This document shows positions 25,904 to 34,879 of a DNA stretch of 64,000 nt, in pieces. The notes beneath the pieces were generated by a model that was not told the origin of the DNA, made no database searches, and saw only the letters and a program-made list of their open reading frames with translations. Within the stretch, counting starts at the first letter, position 1. Each line of letters opens with the position of its first letter. The DNA lies in NCBI GenBank assembly GCA_965224815.1, contig CBDDAF010000002.1, positions 58,931-122,930 on the forward strand. The letters run 5' to 3'. The DNA comes from CAYPEL01 sp036479985. Lineage in GTDB: Bacteria > Pseudomonadota > Gammaproteobacteria > DSM-19610. Both the position numbers and the translations under genes were made by a program.

Positions 25904-26098
25904 TCATTTAAGACCATAATGCTTTTTAAGTAAGACTCTTTCTTCTTCGGTAGTGATTTCACCAAGAACCCATTGTTTCTGTAATTCATAAGCATAACCT
26001 CCTTCCTCGGATAATGGGGCGTAACCCTCTAATGCTGAGGACGCCTCTACCCGATGAACAACATCAAGCCGAGCCTGCTGTTCTGGTGTAAATTCCAT
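25904..26098 (-). CDS. VbhA-like Fic-antitoxin domain protein
   Basis: 64 residues. VEASSALEGYAPLSEE contains an S-x-x-x-E-G motif, the inhibitory helix of class I Fic antitoxins such as VbhA. LGEITTEEERVLLKKHYGL is the usual short tail. A class I Fic toxin should follow but does not; the next gene leftwards is a DUF433 antitoxin. The complete fic gene upstream at 26342 carries its own inhibitory motif. This gene starts 11 bases after the gene at 26110, so they are probably co-transcribed. Confidence 0.55.
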   Translation of the reverse strand: MEFTPEQQARLDVVHRVEASSALEGYAPLSEEGGYAYELQKQWVLGEITTEEERVLLKKHYGLK

Positions 26099-26109
26099 AT
26101 CTTCTAATT

Positions 26110-26243
26110 TTACCTGAGCAGTTTTGCTTTTTCTTTTTCAACCAGTGGCGCAAGTGTTTTTGTGGCGAACGATGTGCAAGACTCGCCAATTCACGCAAAT
26201 CAGCCAACACATCACGATCAATTTTCATAGTAGTCTGACTCAT
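26110..26243 (-). CDS. Small antitoxin-like protein, frameshifted
   Basis: Starts at ATG 26243: MSQTTMKIDRDVLADLREL then ASLAHRSPQK. One base appears missing in an A run near 26155. Repair gives TLAPLVEKEKAKLLR and a stop at 26110, for about 45 residues, resembling ribbon-helix-helix antitoxins. A fragment with the same start and upstream bases lies at 14500. It precedes the VbhA-like gene. Confidence 0.5.
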
Positions 26244-26308
26244 GGTTAAACTCCTGCAATCCATCAATAAGGTATACATTTAGTATACTATGATCCACCT
26301 CATCACAA

Positions 26309-26347
26309 ATATTGGGAAGGGCAATAATCTGGATCAGAATATTATTT
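26309..26347 (+). pseudogene. 39-bp fragment of the polysaccharide export gene
   Basis: GGGCAATAATCTGGATCAGA and neighbouring bases are identical to the codons for KGNNLDQNII near the end of the export gene. It abuts, and slightly overlaps, the 3' end of the fic gene, so it marks a recombination joint. Confidence 0.65.
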
Positions 26348-27550
26348 ATCAGGAAAAAGTCCTGGCATCCAGTGGTGCGCAAGCGTAGCGGGGAATGCCA
26401 AACGATACGGAGCGCGAAGATTTTCAGAGACCAGCACACCTTGTTCTACTAGAGGCTCAACATAACGCCGCGCATGGCGAGGCGTTACACCAAATAACGG
26501 AGCAACAACATCTCGAGGTAGTTCACCCTGATACAATATCCGCTCCAGAATTGTTGCCGCCTGTGGTGGCAACTTTGACATCCGGCTTTCTTCATGTACC
26601 CAGGCCAGGATTCGGTGCCGTAACTGATCGGGTGCCACCAATGTTTCCATGAAGCTGATCTGGTCGATGCAGGTTTCCAGAAAGAAGCGGGTAAATTCTG
26701 CCAGGGCTTCTTCACTTAGGACGCCACGACCATCCAGATCATTCCGCCGTGGTAAATCACAGGCCGCAAGATGCCGCTTGTATTCGGCTTCATTTCTTGC
26801 CAGGCCTCGAGCTATTGACCAGATGCCCTCAGTTTTCAATGTATCCAGCAACATGGCTTGTGACATCAAACGAGTGACGCGCCCATTACCATCAAGAAAT
26901 GGATGTAGCCACAATAATCTGTGGTGAGCTGCCGCAGTCGTCAGGATCGTCTCTGCTTTACCCAACTTATCATAGGCCGCTTCAAAACGCTTCAGAAAGC
27001 GAGGCAAAGCTGCGGGACTAATGGCAATATGCCTGCCAACCTGGACATTACGTTTGCGTAACTGTCCCGGCATAACCTGTATCTGCTCATTCGTATCAAC
27101 ATCTTTTATCCAGAGTAATTCGTCTGGCAACAACTCACAAAAGCGTCTGTGAATATCGCAGATGCTGTCAACATGTGTTGCCTGATTTTTTAACCCTCCT
27201 GTATCAATCCACTGCTGCACTGCAATATGTGCTTTGGCCTCCAGTTGCAAATGGCGCTGACGAGTATTGTTGCTGTAATCCTCCTGTAGCGCCCTTTCTA
27301 TATCAACCGGATGCGTGTCATGTCCTTCGATCAGATTGCTATAATAACAATTCATGGCACGAACCAGGTCTGCCAGTGAACTTGCTATATGCTTTGGCAG
27401 ACTGCCCTGAAAGTGTGCCGCCTGAGTTGCTAGCTCTAATGCCAGGTCATTCAGGTAAGGGCGGTGTTTTGATGCCTCGGAAAGCCTCATTGGCTCCATC
27501 ATCGAAACGGATTCTTTTTTGTCCGCAGATTGAATAGTTTTGGTCTTCAT
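26342..27550 (-). CDS. Fic-family adenylyltransferase
   Basis: 402 residues. The catalytic Fic motif HPFLDGNGRVTR (residues 216-227) is complete with His, Asp, Asn and Arg. The inhibitory helix motif SNLIEG (71-76) at the N-terminus makes it a class II, self-inhibited Fic protein. A winged-helix-like C-terminus follows (GVTPRHARRYVEPLVEQGVL). Fic enzymes transfer AMP or related groups to target proteins such as gyrase. A piece of its 5' region is duplicated at 28363. Confidence 0.92.
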   Translation of the reverse strand: MKTKTIQSADKKESVSMMEPMRLSEASKHRPYLNDLALELATQAAHFQGSLPKHIASSLADLVRAMNCYYSNLIEGHDTHPVDIERALQEDYSNNTRQRHLQLEAKAHIAVQQWIDTGGLKNQATHVDSICDIHRRFCELLPDELLWIKDVDTNEQIQVMPGQLRKRNVQVGRHIAISPAALPRFLKRFEAAYDKLGKAETILTTAAAHHRLLWLHPFLDGNGRVTRLMSQAMLLDTLKTEGIWSIARGLARNEAEYKRHLAACDLPRRNDLDGRGVLSEEALAEFTRFFLETCIDQISFMETLVAPDQLRHRILAWVHEESRMSKLPPQAATILERILYQGELPRDVVAPLFGVTPRHARRYVEPLVEQGVLVSENLRAPYRLAFPATLAHHWMPGLFPDK

Positions 27551-27663
27551 GTCCGAATAAACGACCTTTATATAAATTTATTAAATTAAATATATATCAT
27601 ACAGTTATTATCGCTTCTGGCAAAACACCTCCTGAATATGTCCGCATATTTGTCCGATTGTGA

Positions 27664-27896
27664 GATTTTTAAGACTACGCAATTTCCTGAAGCGTTATTT
27701 ATGATCCATGTTACTCGTGGCACCTGGGAAAGACCGTGTTATCTATAAATATGACAAAGACTTTATTTATATTTTTGCCATTGGTGGTCATTACGATCAG
27801 TTTTAATTACTGATTGCCAATAAGCCAGGAATGATATCCAGTCGGTGAGAAAGTTTGAATTTTGATATAATTCACCAGCCTCTCTTCGCGAAAAAG
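27664..27896. pseudogene. Three joined fragments: DUF433, YoeB and VapC
   Basis: Within 230 bases there are three pieces. The 3' end of the DUF433 gene (about 27664-27712, minus) comes first. The last codons of yoeB follow (27724-27807, plus; KDRVIYKYDKDFIYIFAIGG). A piece of VapC is last (27826-27896, minus). Each matches the complete gene elsewhere in the island with scattered differences. No frame is complete. Confidence 0.65.
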
Positions 27897-27988
27897 ATGG
27901 ATAGTTTTGACAACACCTGCAACTCATTCAAACAATCGGTCTTTCCTGTTATATTATTGAACTCAACGTTTACTGAAGATCAGATTCC

Positions 27989-28362
27989 ATGAAAAAGTTT
28001 GTTAGCTGTTTACTTTTGATCCTGTCCCTGACCGGGCTTGTAAATTTTGCCCAGGCAGACACGACACAGGCCTACACCATCCAGCCCGGCGATGTTCTGG
28101 CTATCACAGTCTGGAAAGAGGAAGACCTGCAAAGGCAAGCAGTGGTTCTACCTGATGGAAAAATCACTTTTCCACTGGCGGGTGAAATCCAGGCGGGTGG
28201 TCGTGATGCGGAAACATTGCGCGCTGATATTTCCAGGCGTTTATCAAAATATATTCCTGATCCAGTGGTCACTGTTTCCGTGCAGGAGCTTAATGGCAAC
28301 CGGATTTATGTGATTGGCAAGGTTAATCGTCCGGGTGAGTTTGCCGCTACGCGCTATGTGGC
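27989..28362 (+). pseudogene. Polysaccharide export gene, copy 3, 3' end replaced
   Basis: The first 124 codons (MKKFVSCLLLILSLTGLVNF to FAATRYV) follow copies 1 and 2. At about 28,363 the sequence switches to an inverted piece of the fic gene, adding unrelated residues. The SLBB part and end are lost. This copy lies closest to the exopolysaccharide operon at 28693, so it is probably the ancestral site, now disrupted. Confidence 0.75.
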
Positions 28363-28521
28363 GCGTCATGTCCTTCGATCAGATTGCTATAATAACAATT
28401 CATGGCACGAACCAGATCTGCCAAGTGAACTTGCTATATGCTTTGGCAGACTGCCCTGAAAGTGTGCAGCCTGAGTTGCTAGCTCTAATGCCAGGTCATT
28501 CAGGTGAGAGCGGTGTTTGAT
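28363..28521 (-). pseudogene. fic gene fragment
   Basis: About 155 bases match the fic gene at roughly 27316-27475 (minus-strand codons for the HFQGSLPKHIASSL region and SNLIEG) with small deletions. It is joined directly to export copy 3. Confidence 0.7.
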
Positions 28522-28692
28522 CCGAACTGACTTACAACCCACTGTTATTTTCTCCTTTAATGATAATATTAAAGCCCAGACAGTATTAGCTAAGAAGAAA
28601 ACTGGCATTTTCAGAAATTTTTCCCACAACGCATTGCTGTTTGGAAAAATACCGATAGAATAGAGACTTATTTTAATCGCCAGTGAAACTTG

Positions 28693-29898
28693 ATGAACTC
28701 ATCCTGCATGTTACGGACAGTCTTGCCTTTTTTTACCTGCCTGTTGGCATTGGAAGCGCAGGCAGCCGAGTGGCGAATTGATCCATCTGTCCGCTTGCGA
28801 ACAGGATATAACGATAATATCACACTGACTACGGGTAATAATGAGGCGGCTTCGAGTGAAATCACACTCAAACCCAGCGTCAAGTTCAGTCGAAATACCG
28901 CAGATTCCAGCTTGAGCGGGACGGCGGGGTTAAATTTACGCCGTTTTCCGGATGAAAGCGGGCTGGATGACGACAATGCCAATCTCCGGCTGAGCGCTAC
29001 AAAATCGCTGGAACACCATGATTTCGGGCTGGATGTCGATTTCATCAAAGATACCACGCTGGATACCGAGCTGGATGAAACTGGCCTGGTTTTTGGTCGT
29101 ACCGACCGCACCCGCCAGTCACTACGACCAAACTGGAGCTGGCGCTTTAGTGAACGAACCAATCTCAGTCTGAGTTACACTTATAATGATATTGATTATG
29201 ACGACAACAATAATGGCTATGTCGATTATCTGTCCCATTCTGGGCAGTTATCGCTGAATCGCAGTCTCAATGAACGAGCTATCGGCAGCCTGATTGTCAG
29301 CCAGACGTTGACGGATAGCGATAATGATGTGCTATCTCGTGTAACTAACCTGCAGGCTGGCGTGCGCTACCAGTTTTCAGAATCCGTATCCGGCACACTG
29401 TTTGCTGGCGCCCGTAGAACAACGACAAAATTCTCCCGAGTTTTCTTTGTCAGTAATACCATACCTATTCCGGTAACCACCAAGGTGGATGATGACGGAA
29501 CGGTTTTCAGCGGTAGCCTGACGAAAAAGACCGAGCGCGGTTCGCATGGAATAACCTTAAGCCGGGATGTCAGCAGTTCGGTTTCCGGGCGATTAATTGA
29601 GGTGACTCGCGCCGGACTGTCCAACGATTATCGCTTTTCAGAACGTCTGCGGGGTACGCTTGGGGTGAATTTTTATAACAGCAAAAGCACCAGTGATGCC
29701 AGCACCATTAACAATCTGGACCGGGAATACTATACAATATCGCCCGGCCTGCACTGGAAACTGTCGCAGTTCTGGGCTGCCTCCGTTGATTATCGCTATA
29801 AAAAGCAAATCAACGAAGGCAATAGTAATGATGCCGTTCAAAACGCATTTTATCTGAATTTAACCTATAACTGGCCACGCTTTGCCTGGTCTCGTTAG
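28693..29898 (+). CDS. Outer-membrane beta-barrel protein of a PEP-CTERM-type exopolysaccharide locus
   Basis: 401 residues from ATG 28693. Signal peptide to AQA-A, then repeating amphipathic strands (VRLRTGYNDNITLTTGNNEA, LRPNWSWRFSERTNLSLSYT, YRFSERLRGTLGVNFYNSKS). This resembles the uncharacterised barrel that accompanies PEP-CTERM/exosortase exopolysaccharide operons. The C-terminus (FYLNLTYNWPRFAWSR) is a plausible last strand. It is the first of four genes read together and probably helps polymer export; that role is inferred from context. Confidence 0.75.
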   Translation: MNSSCMLRTVLPFFTCLLALEAQAAEWRIDPSVRLRTGYNDNITLTTGNNEAASSEITLKPSVKFSRNTADSSLSGTAGLNLRRFPDESGLDDDNANLRLSATKSLEHHDFGLDVDFIKDTTLDTELDETGLVFGRTDRTRQSLRPNWSWRFSERTNLSLSYTYNDIDYDDNNNGYVDYLSHSGQLSLNRSLNERAIGSLIVSQTLTDSDNDVLSRVTNLQAGVRYQFSESVSGTLFAGARRTTTKFSRVFFVSNTIPIPVTTKVDDDGTVFSGSLTKKTERGSHGITLSRDVSSSVSGRLIEVTRAGLSNDYRFSERLRGTLGVNFYNSKSTSDASTINNLDREYYTISPGLHWKLSQFWAASVDYRYKKQINEGNSNDAVQNAFYLNLTYNWPRFAWSR

Positions 29899-29923
29899 TC
29901 AAACACTTTTCTGGATTTAAGGT

Positions 29924-31660
29924 ATGGAAGAAGAACAAACGCTTGAATTTTCTGACTATATTGCCGCTTTTAAACGACGCCGGGGTACTATCCTTGCGAT
30001 CGCCAGTGCTATATTCCTACTGGGACTGCTGGCCGCACTGCTTTGGCCACCGACCTATCGTTCTTCAGCAACTATTCTGATCAAGGAACAGGAAATTCCA
30101 CCGGAACTGGTTGCCTCAACCGTCACCAGTTTTGCATCACAGCGAATCCAGACGATTAGCCAGTATGTAATGGCGCGGAGCAACTTGCTCGATATCATTA
30201 AAAAATATGATCTCTACGAGAAAGAAAGTGATCGAATGACCACTGAAGAGATTTTGGAAGAGATGCGCGACAATATCAATCTGCGAATGATTGATGCTGA
30301 GGTGGTTGATCCCCGCTCTGGCCGCCCAACTTCTGCGACCATTGCATTTGCACTGAATTTTAGTGGTGACGATGCGGGTCAGGTGCAAAAAGTAACCAAT
30401 GAGCTAACCAGCCTGTATCTGGCCGAGAATCTCAAGGAACGTTCAGAGAAAGCCACGGAAACCTACTCCTTTTTAAGCAATGAAACACTAAGATTAAACA
30501 ATGAAATCAATATATTGGAAAAAAAGCTCGCAGAATTCAAAGGGCTGCACGCAAATGCTTTGCCTGAGCTGAAAGAACTGAATCTGCAAATGATGGATCG
30601 CACTGATCGGGAAATTACCGATCTGAATACGCAAATTCGTACTCTCGAAGATCGAAAAATCTACCTGAATTCGCAACTGGCACAGGTTAAGCCTTTTGGT
30701 TCTGACATCAGCCTGGATCCTTCCACACGGATACAGGCTCTGCGCAATGAATATTATCGGCTGATTGCCCGCTATTCCCCTGATCATCCGGATGTGATGC
30801 GTATCAAACGGGAGATCCAGGGACTCGAGCTTGAAACCGGCGATGTCAGTTCTGCCGCCTCGCATCTGCAACAGCTTGAATCACTGCAAGCTGAAATGGG
30901 CGCCCTGCGCCAGAAATATTCTGAACAACATCCGGATGTTATTCGCCTGCAGAAACAGATTACTGCGCTTAAAAATGCGCCGGTCGCTCCAGCTAAATTG
31001 AATACTGCCGCCAGAAATAATCCGGATAATCCGGCCTTCATTACGCTGAAAACACAAATTGAAGCCGCAAACTCTGAAATACGCTCGCTGCGCCAAAAAC
31101 GCATTGTGCTGGAGAAGAAACTGCAGGATTATGAAAGCCGTTTGACTGAAGCTCCACAGGTTGAACAAGAATACAGCAAGCTCAACCGTGACTTACTCAA
31201 TACCACCGCCAAATACCAGGAACTGAAAGCCAAGCAGAATCAGGCTCAGATAGCCCAGCAGCTGGAAACAGAAAGCAAGGGCGAGCAATTTGTCCTGATT
31301 GAGCCTGCCATTCGTCCTGAAGAACCGATTAGCCCAAACCGACCGGCCATTGTGTTTTTGAGCCTGGTACTGGCGCTGGGTTCCGGGCTTGGCTTTGCTG
31401 CTGTTGCTGAAGGCATTTCTGATACGTTACACGGCTCCAGAGCACTGGCAGCAACAGCAGGCGGCCCACCCCTGGCAGAAATCCCTTACCTGACCACACA
31501 GCGAGAAAAAACCGGCAAACGCTGGAAGATTATTGGCAGCCTGGTGGCTTTTTTCACCACCATTGCACTGATATTGTCTCTGGTGCACGTCTTCTGGACC
31601 CCACTGGATGTCCTCTGGTACAAAGCTGTCCGAAAAGCAGACATTATGAATAACACCTGA
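29924..31660 (+). CDS. Polysaccharide chain-length determinant (PEP-CTERM locus type)
   Basis: 578 residues. A Wzz-like N-terminus is followed by the first membrane helix (ILAIASAIFLLGLLAALLWP). A long periplasmic coiled-coil region contains two copies of an HPDV unit (ARYSPDHPDVMRIKREIQ and KYSEQHPDVIRLQKQI). Then come the proline-rich EEPISPNRPAIV with its membrane segment and a further C-terminal helix (VAFFTTIALILSLVHVFW). It sets polymer length and partners the tyrosine kinase encoded next. ATG lies 25 bases after the previous stop. The gene is intact. Confidence 0.9.
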   Translation: MEEEQTLEFSDYIAAFKRRRGTILAIASAIFLLGLLAALLWPPTYRSSATILIKEQEIPPELVASTVTSFASQRIQTISQYVMARSNLLDIIKKYDLYEKESDRMTTEEILEEMRDNINLRMIDAEVVDPRSGRPTSATIAFALNFSGDDAGQVQKVTNELTSLYLAENLKERSEKATETYSFLSNETLRLNNEINILEKKLAEFKGLHANALPELKELNLQMMDRTDREITDLNTQIRTLEDRKIYLNSQLAQVKPFGSDISLDPSTRIQALRNEYYRLIARYSPDHPDVMRIKREIQGLELETGDVSSAASHLQQLESLQAEMGALRQKYSEQHPDVIRLQKQITALKNAPVAPAKLNTAARNNPDNPAFITLKTQIEAANSEIRSLRQKRIVLEKKLQDYESRLTEAPQVEQEYSKLNRDLLNTTAKYQELKAKQNQAQIAQQLETESKGEQFVLIEPAIRPEEPISPNRPAIVFLSLVLALGSGLGFAAVAEGISDTLHGSRALAATAGGPPLAEIPYLTTQREKTGKRWKIIGSLVAFFTTIALILSLVHVFWTPLDVLWYKAVRKADIMNNT

Positions 31661-31724
31661 AATGCTTTATAATGGGTTTATACACAAGTTCACACACAAT
31701 AATTATAGATAGCGATTAAGCATT

Positions 31725-32537
31725 ATGGAAAGAATCAAACAGGCATTAGAACGGGCGCGCGCCGAACGTGAAAGTCATCAGCTACATCCGCGGATGCAGC
31801 GTTCTGCAACCGGCAAAAGGCGTCCGGCAGGTCAGGTGGCTGAACATACCGGCCCGATTGATTATACGCAGACTAAAAAGGTTGATATCACTCAGGATCA
31901 TCTAAATAATCAACGCATTATTGCGCATCAGGAAGAAGACGAATTCGCTGATGCTTACAAAATGCTGCGTACTCAGGTATTGCAGCGACTGGTTGATCAC
32001 GACTGGAATGTGCTGGCTGTCACCAGCCCCGGGAAAAAAAGATGGTAAAACTACGACAGCAGTGAATCTGGCCTCCAGCCTTTCTCTGGAAGTGGGCTAC
32101 ACGGTGCTTCTGGTTGATGCCAACCTGCGGCATCCAGGTGTTCATACCCAGTTTGGGTTATCGGCTTCCGAAGGACTCAGTGATTACCTGTTGGATAATG
32201 CACCGTTATCTGATCTGTTGTTACACCCAAAAGGTATTGATGATCTGACCATATTGCCCGCTGGCAAGGTGATCCGTAATTCATCGGAAATGCTGAACTC
32301 ACCGCGCATGGGAACACTGGTACAGGAACTGAAAAGCCGATATCCACAACGCATTATTATTTTTGATCTACCCCCGTACTGGAAGGTGCAGATGCACTGG
32401 CATTCACACCCCAGGTAGACGCAACTCTGCTAGTCACTGCTGACAATGAAACAAAAAAGGCCGATATAGAGCGCTCGCTTGAATTGCTGTCTTCTACGAA
32501 TGTCATAGGAACAATACTGAATAAAGTTAACAGTTAG
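31725..32537 (+). CDS. Exopolysaccharide tyrosine autokinase, two frameshifts
   Basis: About 270 residues when repaired. MERIKQALERARAERE opens it as in PEP-CTERM-locus kinases. The Walker A GKKDGKTTTAVNLA is interrupted at a run of seven A (32035-32041). VLLVDANLRHPGVH is Walker A', and RIIIFDLPP is Walker B. A second break at CCCCC (near 32371) is needed to read PVLEGADALAFTPQVDATLL to the stop at 32537. No Tyr cluster is seen at the C-terminus. Both breaks are at homopolymers in conserved motifs, so sequencing error is likely. Confidence 0.85.
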
Positions 32538-32586
32538 GCCAAAGCGAATTACCCACTGCAGTAAATATTTACGTAGATACGCTCTC

Positions 32587-32988
32587 ATGCCCCCACTACG
32601 AATACTCTCCCTGCTAGCTGCGATCATCTGGATCGCACTGGAATTTTATCTCTCCAGCCAGTCTACATTACCGAGCCTACATCTGTTTGTATTTGAAGAT
32701 AAAGTCATCCATGCAATTTACTATGGGGTGCTGGCGGTTTTTTTTCTGGGAAGCTTTCATTTCACAGCGCCGGATTTTGGCAAAAAGGAGCGTGTCTCTG
32801 CGGTATTGCTGGCAAGTATGTATGGTGTATTTGATGAAATCCACCAGTTGTATGTACCTGGCCGATATGCGGATATCTGGGACTGGGTTGCTGATACCTC
32901 AGGGGCGATTTTGGCGGTTGGCTTACTCACCTGGGGGCTACGGCGATACTGGAATTTGCAGCGAAGAGGAACGGATTTTAATTCCTGA
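32587..32988 (+). CDS. VanZ-family membrane protein
   Basis: 133 residues with four predicted membrane helices and the VanZ signature GVFDEIHQLYVPGRYADIWD followed by WVADTSGAILA. VanZ-like proteins are often found at the end of exopolysaccharide/exosortase loci. The gene follows the kinase by 49 bases and probably belongs to the same operon. Function here is not known. Confidence 0.88.
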   Translation: MPPLRILSLLAAIIWIALEFYLSSQSTLPSLHLFVFEDKVIHAIYYGVLAVFFLGSFHFTAPDFGKKERVSAVLLASMYGVFDEIHQLYVPGRYADIWDWVADTSGAILAVGLLTWGLRRYWNLQRRGTDFNS

Positions 32989-33103
32989 GACTGTTCGGAA
33001 AACAGTACCGGTAAATGCCGTGGATTCGCCCCTACCGGCTGGTAATATAAACCGGTAGGTGGAACAAACGCAACGGTTCCACGCGGGCACCTAAAAGCTG
33101 GTG

Positions 33104-33914
33104 TTAGAGATACTGTCCCCAGTCGCGGCTATCATCACCTATAACCAGGAAGAAAGGATTCAGCAACGAATCCTTGGTGTTGTATTTCAGACGCTCCAGT
33201 GTTTCAACATTTTTCAGCTCTCCACCGGCTTCTTCAACAACACAGTGTGCAGCAGCTGTATCCCATTCGGAAGTTAAGCCAAGGACGCGGATAAATATCT
33301 GCTGCCCCTTCTGCCACCAGGCAAATCTTCAATGAGCTACCCATGCTGACAATTTCATGATCACCCATTTTCACCAGGAAAGCTTTCAGCGAATCACCCT
33401 GGTGTGAACGGCTGCCAACCACGCCTACAGGGCCATTGCCCAACTGTCTGACGCTGATTTTCTTCTCACCGGCACCTGGCATGTCTTTCACAGCACCTTC
33501 ACCACGTGCAGCAGCATAGGTCACACCCGTGACAGGCACGTAAACAACGCCCAACACAGGATAGCCATCTTCGATCAGCGCAATATTGACGGTGAATTCA
33601 CCGTTGCGCTTGACAAATTCCTTGGTGCCATCAAGCGGGTCAATTAACCAGTAACGCGACCAGCTACTGCGTGTTTCAAAAGAAATCTTGGCGTCTTCCT
33701 CTGACAGCACAGGAATTTCCGGTGTCAGTACCTTCAGACCATCAACAATCGCATGATGCGACGCCATATCCGCCGCTGTCAGCGGCGATTCGTCCGCCTT
33801 TGATTCAACATTAAAGTCTGTGTCGTAGATTTCGAGAATTTTATCGCCGGCCACTTTCGCCAGATCGCGAACAGCGGCAAGATAGGTTGAAGGCGCAACT
33901 AGTGTCTGATTCAT
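33104..33914 (-). CDS. cysQ: 3'(2'),5'-bisphosphate nucleotidase CysQ, late frameshift
   Basis: CysQ hydrolyses PAP made in sulfate assimilation and belongs to the inositol monophosphatase fold. Motifs are VLSEEDAK, the metal-binding WLIDPLDGTKEF, and GSRSHQGDSL. Near 33287 one extra C breaks the frame inside DIYPR. The other frame reads GLTSEWDTAAAHCVVEEAGG, holding the C-terminal metal-binding Asp, and runs to a stop at 33104. The repaired product is about 269 residues, normal for CysQ. Confidence 0.88.
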
Positions 33915-34018
33915 TGTGAATAAATTCCTTAACTTAAAGTTGTATTAACAGGCAATGATACGCGAAAGTGATAACTTTCCCAGTATACGGAAAACCTGTA
34001 TGATGGATGATATCTCTC

Positions 34019-34165
34019 CAGGGCACCTCTAATCATCGTCTTTTCGTCTGATTTCTGCGTTGGATAATTTTTGCGATCCTCATGTATGCCTTATACACTG
34101 CGGTTCTTAAAATTCATCCGTCTTGAACTCAGACGAAAATTCTGATTAATAGAAGTGCTCTCCAG
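34019..34165. repeat. Small inverted-repeat element between cysQ and yrfG
   Basis: GGGCACCTCTAATCATCGTC then TTTTCGTCTGA at the left faces a related inverted copy, CAGACGAAAATTCTGATTAA then TAGAAGTGCTC, at the right, over about 145 bases. This looks like a MITE-like intergenic repeat of the bacterium. It has no coding capacity. Confidence 0.5.
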
Positions 34166-34185
34166 TCCCTGTATAATCGGTTGTT

Positions 34186-34866
34186 ATGAGTGATTCTTTA
34201 CCCTGGCAGCAAATAGACACCGTTTTCCTTGATATGGATGGCACGTTGCTGGACCTGCATTTTGATAATCAGTTCTGGTTGGAGCATATACCGCTGCGTT
34301 TTGCTGAAAAGCACCAGATTAGCGTGGATGCCGCCAAACAGTCTCTGTACCCCCGTTTTCAGTCCTTACAGGGGACAATTGACTGGTATTGTGTGGATTT
34401 CTGGAGTCATGAGCTGGATCTTGACGTCGCCAGCCTGAAGCTCGAACTGGCACACTTGATCCAGATTCACCCTCATGCCTATGAATTCCTGCTGCAGCTT
34501 CGTGATCACGATAAGCGGGTTGTACTACTGACCAACGCGCATCACAAAGTGGTGAATCTGAAAATGGATGTTACCGGACTGCGGAAGCACTTTGACGAGC
34601 TGATCAGTTCACACCAGTTTCGCCTGCCAAAGGAACACCGGGATTTCTGGACGGAGCTAGAGAAAATTGATCCCTTCAAGAAACACGCCACGCTGTTTGT
34701 CGATGACAGCCTCGCTGTATTGCAAGCTGCGCGTAATTATGGCATTACTCATTTACGCGGCATCACCCTGCCCGATAGTCAATCGGGTGAAAAAGCACTG
34801 GACGGTTTTGTTGGAATTTCCAGCTTTGAAGGATTGATTGCTGACCTGCAGAATATAAATTTGTAA
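34186..34866 (+). CDS. yrfG: GMP/IMP nucleotidase, HAD family (YrfG)
   Basis: 226 residues. HAD motif I is VFLDMDGTLLDL, motif II is LLTNAHHK, motif III Lys is in FRLPKEHRDFW and motif IV is TLFVDDSLAVL. DWYCVDFWSHEL and HLRGITLPDSQ are specific to YrfG, which dephosphorylates GMP and IMP. It lies divergent to cysQ; in enterobacteria these genes are also neighbours. Complete. Confidence 0.9.
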   Translation: MSDSLPWQQIDTVFLDMDGTLLDLHFDNQFWLEHIPLRFAEKHQISVDAAKQSLYPRFQSLQGTIDWYCVDFWSHELDLDVASLKLELAHLIQIHPHAYEFLLQLRDHDKRVVLLTNAHHKVVNLKMDVTGLRKHFDELISSHQFRLPKEHRDFWTELEKIDPFKKHATLFVDDSLAVLQAARNYGITHLRGITLPDSQSGEKALDGFVGISSFEGLIADLQNINL

Positions 34867-34879
34867 CTTTAGGGCCAGG

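Noticed and set aside
26649..27537. Plus-strand frames across fic
   Set aside because: Antisense to a well-supported Fic gene with complete catalytic motif.
32990..33100. Terminator between the VanZ gene and cysQ
   Set aside because: CTACCGG/CCGGTAG and GTGGAAC/GTTCCAC stems exist, but neither has a T run in either direction; too weak to call.
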